A stretch of 41,554 nucleotides of DNA from Roseateles chitinivorans (GTDB lineage: Bacteria > Pseudomonadota > Gammaproteobacteria > Burkholderiales > Burkholderiaceae_C), in contig NZ_PEOG01000052.1 in NCBI RefSeq assembly GCF_002761755.1, positions 1 to 41,554 of the forward strand, read 5' to 3'. The notes beneath the pieces are model-generated. The model ran no database searches. It was not told the origin of the DNA and saw only the letters and a program-made list of their open reading frames with translations. Made by a program: the position numbers and the translations under genes. Of this stretch, positions 39,119 to 41,554 are shown in pieces. Position 1 is the first letter of the stretch; the number at the start of each line of letters is the position of its first letter.

Positions 39119-40856
39119 GGCTGGCCTCCAGTTGTTGATAGCGCCATTGGCCGGCATACCAGCCGCCCAGCGCGATGAGGTCCTCGTGCCGGCCGCGCTC
39201 GACGATCCGGCCCTGCCTGAGCACGACGATCTCGTCGGCTTCCATCACCGCCGACAGCCGGTGGCTGACGATCGCCAGGCTCCGTTCCGGATGGCGCCGG
39301 CGCAGCGCGCGCCAGTGGTCCAGGATCTGCGTCTCGGTGCCGCTGTCGACGGCGGACAGCGCGTCGTCCAGCAGCAGCACCGGCGCCTGCGCCAACAGCG
39401 CCCGCGCGATCGCCACGCGCTGGCGCTGGCCGCCGGACAGCGTCACGCCGCGCTCGCCGACCAGGGTCTCGTAGCCCTGGGGCAGCCGCGCGATGTCGTC
39501 ATGCACCGCAGCCAGCTCGGCCACGGCGATGACCTGCTCGCGGGTCGCGTCCGGTCGGGCCAGGGCGATGTTGTCGGCGACCGAGGCCGAGAACAGGAAG
39601 GGCTCCTGCGGCACCCAGGCCAGCGCGCGCCGCAGCGCGTCGAGCCGGATCTCCGGCGCCGGCACGCCGCCCAGCCGCACGCTGCCGGCATCGGGTTCGT
39701 ACTGCCGCAGCAGCAGCCGCAGCAGCGTCGACTTGCCCGAGCCGGTCGCGCCGACGATGCCCAGCGTGCGGCCCGGTGGCAGCGTCAGCGCGATCTCCTC
39801 GAGCGCCGGCTGCGCCATGCCGGGATAGCGGAAGGACACGCGGTCCCAGGCGATGTCCGCATGCGCGGGCATCTCCCGCGTGCCGGTGTCGACGAGACCG
39901 GCCGGGGCGTCGAGCACCGGCTGCAGCCGCGACCACGCGGCGCGGCCGCGCTCGAGCAGCGACAGCACCCAGCCCGCCGCGAACATCGGCCAGATCAGCT
40001 GTCCCAGATACATCGTGAAGGCGGTCAGCTGGCCGATGGTGATCAGCTCGGTGCCGACCAGCCAGGCGCCCACGCCGAGCGCGATGACCGTGGCGGCGCC
40101 GAGCGACAGGCCGACGGCGGGCTCGAACATCGCTTCCCAGCGCTGCGCCTGGTAGGCGGCGGCGCCGGCGTCGCGTGCGAGTTCGCCGAACTGCGCCCGG
40201 CTGCGCCGCACGAGGCCGAGCGCGCGCACGGTGCGCACGCCGGCGAGGCTGTCCTGCACCTGCTGGTTGAGCGCGGAGAAGCGGGACAGCGAATCGGACC
40301 AGGCGACATGGACCTGCGTCGAGATGCGCCAGAACGCATAGGCCATGAAGGGGAAGGGAACCAGCGCGGCGAGGCCCAGGCGCCAGTCGACGCCGATGGT
40401 CATCATCCCCAGCACCAGGATCAGGGTGAGCGTGCCGTCGAAGGCGGCGAGCAGCGCCTCGCCGGCGGCCATCTCGATGGCATCGACGTCGTTGGTCGCG
40501 AGCGCCATCAGGTCGCCGGTGCGCTGGGCGTGGAAGAAGGCCGGACCCTGGCGGGTCAACTGGGCATAGAGGCGGGTGCGCAGTTGCCGGCCGAGCTCAT
40601 AGGCGGTGCGGAACAGCGCCAGGCGCCAGCCCACGCGCAGCAGGTAGATCGCCAGGCCGGCGAGCACCAGCAGGCCCAGCTGCGCGATCAGGTCCCAGCC
40701 GGCGAGGCGGTGCGCGACCAGCGCGTCGACGACATGGCCGACCTGCCGCGGGATCCAGACCGTCAGGACGGCGATGGTGCTGAGCATCAGCGCGCTGGCG
40801 GCATAGGGCCGCCAATGACCACGGATGTGGCCGGCGATCAGGCGTGTGAGCGACAT
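39105..40856 (-). CDS. mdlA: ABC exporter half-transporter, MdlA-like
   Basis: 583 residues from ATG 40856. Six membrane helices (YLLRVGWRLALFRTAYELGRQLR region, RTGDLMALATNDVDAIEMAAGE coupling region, SFSALN-type loop read as RFSALNQQVQDSLAGVRTVRA) precede the ATPase domain. Walker A is GATGSGKSTLLRLLL, the signature LSGGQRQRVAIARALL is canonical, and Walker B is VLLLDDALSAVDSGT, with Asp where the catalytic Glu normally stands, as I recall for E. coli MdlA. Paired with the next gene this predicts an asymmetric heterodimer with one canonical and one degenerate ATP site. It follows the anti-sigma-like gene after 40 nt. Confidence 0.9.
   Translation of the reverse strand: MSLTRLIAGHIRGHWRPYAASALMLSTIAVLTVWIPRQVGHVVDALVAHRLAGWDLIAQLGLLVLAGLAIYLLRVGWRLALFRTAYELGRQLRTRLYAQLTRQGPAFFHAQRTGDLMALATNDVDAIEMAAGEALLAAFDGTLTLILVLGMMTIGVDWRLGLAALVPFPFMAYAFWRISTQVHVAWSDSLSRFSALNQQVQDSLAGVRTVRALGLVRRSRAQFGELARDAGAAAYQAQRWEAMFEPAVGLSLGAATVIALGVGAWLVGTELITIGQLTAFTMYLGQLIWPMFAAGWVLSLLERGRAAWSRLQPVLDAPAGLVDTGTREMPAHADIAWDRVSFRYPGMAQPALEEIALTLPPGRTLGIVGATGSGKSTLLRLLLRQYEPDAGSVRLGGVPAPEIRLDALRRALAWVPQEPFLFSASVADNIALARPDATREQVIAVAELAAVHDDIARLPQGYETLVGERGVTLSGGQRQRVAIARALLAQAPVLLLDDALSAVDSGTETQILDHWRALRRRHPERSLAIVSHRLSAVMEADEIVVLRQGRIVERGRHEDLIALGGWYAGQWRYQQLEASLDAA
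39125..39129 (-). promoter_or_regulatory. Shine-Dalgarno deciding the mdlB-like start
   Basis: GGAGG on the minus strand lies inside the end of the MdlA-like gene, 6 nt before TTG 39118. It supports a TTG start with a 14-nt gene overlap rather than the ATG at 39157. Confidence 0.65.
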
Positions 40857-40896
40857 GGCGGCGCATTGTGCCCGCCGGACTTTTCACATCGAAAGG

Positions 40897-41554
40897 TCAG
40901 GGCGATGAGGCCGCGCGGGCAATCATGCCCATGCGGGCATGGACCAGGTCGGCGAGCACCCGCAGGCGCTTCTCGTCGAAGTCCCCGCTGAGCGCGTAGG
41001 CGAGCTTGCCGTCGATCCAGTACAGGCTGCGCGTGGTGCGACCGCCCTCGGTGCGCCGCGTCAGGCGGAAGGCCACCGGCGCCTGCGGCGACGCCGCGCC
41101 AGTGCTGACGTACAGCGTGAAGCGCTCGCCGAGGTCGTTCTCGTACATGAACTGCGCACGGGCCAGCGCGTCGCCGACGGACGGGTCGTCGCTCGCCGGC
41201 AGCAGTCGACCGCCGACCAGCTTCCAGCCGTAGTCGCGCAGCACCGGCGTGTACAGCTGCGCGCCCAGGCGCTTGCTCAGCCATTGGACGAGGTGATCGG
41301 CCTGATCGGCGCCGACCTCGACCGGATGGCGCTTCTCCGGCTGGTAGACGACGTGGGCGATGGCGGCATCGCGGACGTACTCGGGCACCGTCGGATCGCG
41401 GCCCGCCGCGCGCGCCGCCGCCTGGGCGGCGGCCAGCTCGGCGGCTTGCTGTTTGCCCTGCCACCAGCGGTGGCCCCCCCAGCCGCCGGCCGCGCCGGCG
41501 CCCAGGCCCAGCGCCACCAGCAGTCCGGCGGCCCAGGCGCGCCAACGTTGCAAG
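40897..41554 (-). CDS. Anti-sigma factor-like transmembrane protein, 5' end outside window
   Basis: The frame is open through the window edge; the TTG at 41553 is unlikely to be the real start. The visible 218 residues begin with one membrane helix (AWAAGLLVALGLGAGAAGGW), then an Ala/Gln-rich linker and a periplasmic domain: DAAIAHVVYQPEKRHPVEV, HLVQWLSKRLG, GWKLVGGRLLPA, ARAQFMYENDLGERFTLYV. This pattern matches the periplasmic half of RseA/ChrR-unrelated, zinc-finger-type anti-sigma proteins of ECF sigma factors in proteobacteria. The predicted N-terminal cytoplasmic sigma-binding part and the sigma gene would lie beyond the edge. The downstream ABC genes follow on the same strand. Confidence 0.7.
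   Translation of the reverse strand, partial: LQRWRAWAAGLLVALGLGAGAAGGWGGHRWWQGKQQAAELAAAQAAARAAGRDPTVPEYVRDAAIAHVVYQPEKRHPVEVGADQADHLVQWLSKRLGAQLYTPVLRDYGWKLVGGRLLPASDDPSVGDALARAQFMYENDLGERFTLYVSTGAASPQAPVAFRLTRRTEGGRTTRSLYWIDGKLAYALSGDFDEKRLRVLADLVHARMGMIARAASSP

Noticed and set aside
40878..40898. Hairpin GACTTTTC/GAAAGGTC at the end of the anti-sigma-like gene as a terminator
   Set aside because: It contains a wobble pair, overlaps the stop codon and lacks a U-tract on the minus strand.
1..41554. tRNA genes, CRISPR arrays, prophage or insertion sequence genes
   Set aside because: None was seen: no cloverleaf-like sequence, no regularly spaced repeats beyond the MraZ boxes, and no transposase or integrase coding region.

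Overview
The window looks like a chromosomal segment of a high-GC betaproteobacterium of the order Burkholderiales, probably near Roseateles, Mitsuaria or Rubrivivax. This is inferred from strong G/C bias at third codon positions, the gene order mraZ to lpxC without murB, and a class A RNase P RNA; no sequence search was possible.

Layout. 1-2327: 3' part of a secreted trypsin-like protease gene overlapping a membrane-anchored FHA-domain gene. 2394-5611 (minus): acyltransferase-3 membrane protein, GNAT acetyltransferase, RNase P RNA (rnpB) and a Gfo/Idh/MocA oxidoreductase. 5843-10231 (plus): Bcr/CflA-type drug exporter, periplasmic alpha-carbonic anhydrase, Cache-type chemoreceptor. 10423-12437: TetR regulator divergent from a metallo-beta-lactamase-fold hydrolase, with a clear promoter and operator between them. 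12438-12822: regulatory stretch with two terminators, a promoter and four 10-bp-phased repeats that fit the MraZ operator. 12823-30759: complete division and cell wall (dcw) cluster mraZ-rsmH-ftsL-ftsI-murE-murF-mraY-murD-ftsW-murG-murC-ddl-ftsQ-ftsA-ftsZ, most junctions overlapping by 4 nt, closed by a strong terminator. 30821-30949: a 129-nt near-perfect inverted repeat. 31073-34373: a partnerless NarL-type sensor kinase, lpxC, and a two-helix small membrane protein. 34544-37168: second secreted trypsin-like protease and an orphan PemK/MazF-type toxin of lower GC. 37331-41554 (minus): an MdlA/MdlB-like ABC half-transporter pair and the 3' part of an anti-sigma-factor-like gene.

How the genes work together. 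The central 18 kb makes UDP-MurNAc-pentapeptide (MurC, MurD, MurE, Ddl, MurF), converts it to lipid I and II (MraY, MurG), polymerises and cross-links it at the septum (FtsW, FtsI, with FtsL and FtsQ), and positions the machinery (FtsA, FtsZ). LpxC, just downstream, commits precursors to lipid A, so peptidoglycan, division and outer-membrane synthesis sit side by side.

No wholly new multi-gene system is evident. The most unusual signals are a roughly 108-residue acidic Ala/Glu/Pro/Val insertion in the ATPase domain of MurD, the long palindrome after ftsZ, a local codon-usage island inside rsmH, an enlarged peripheral domain in RNase P RNA, an orphan sensor kinase between ftsZ and lpxC, and an orphan PemK-like toxin.
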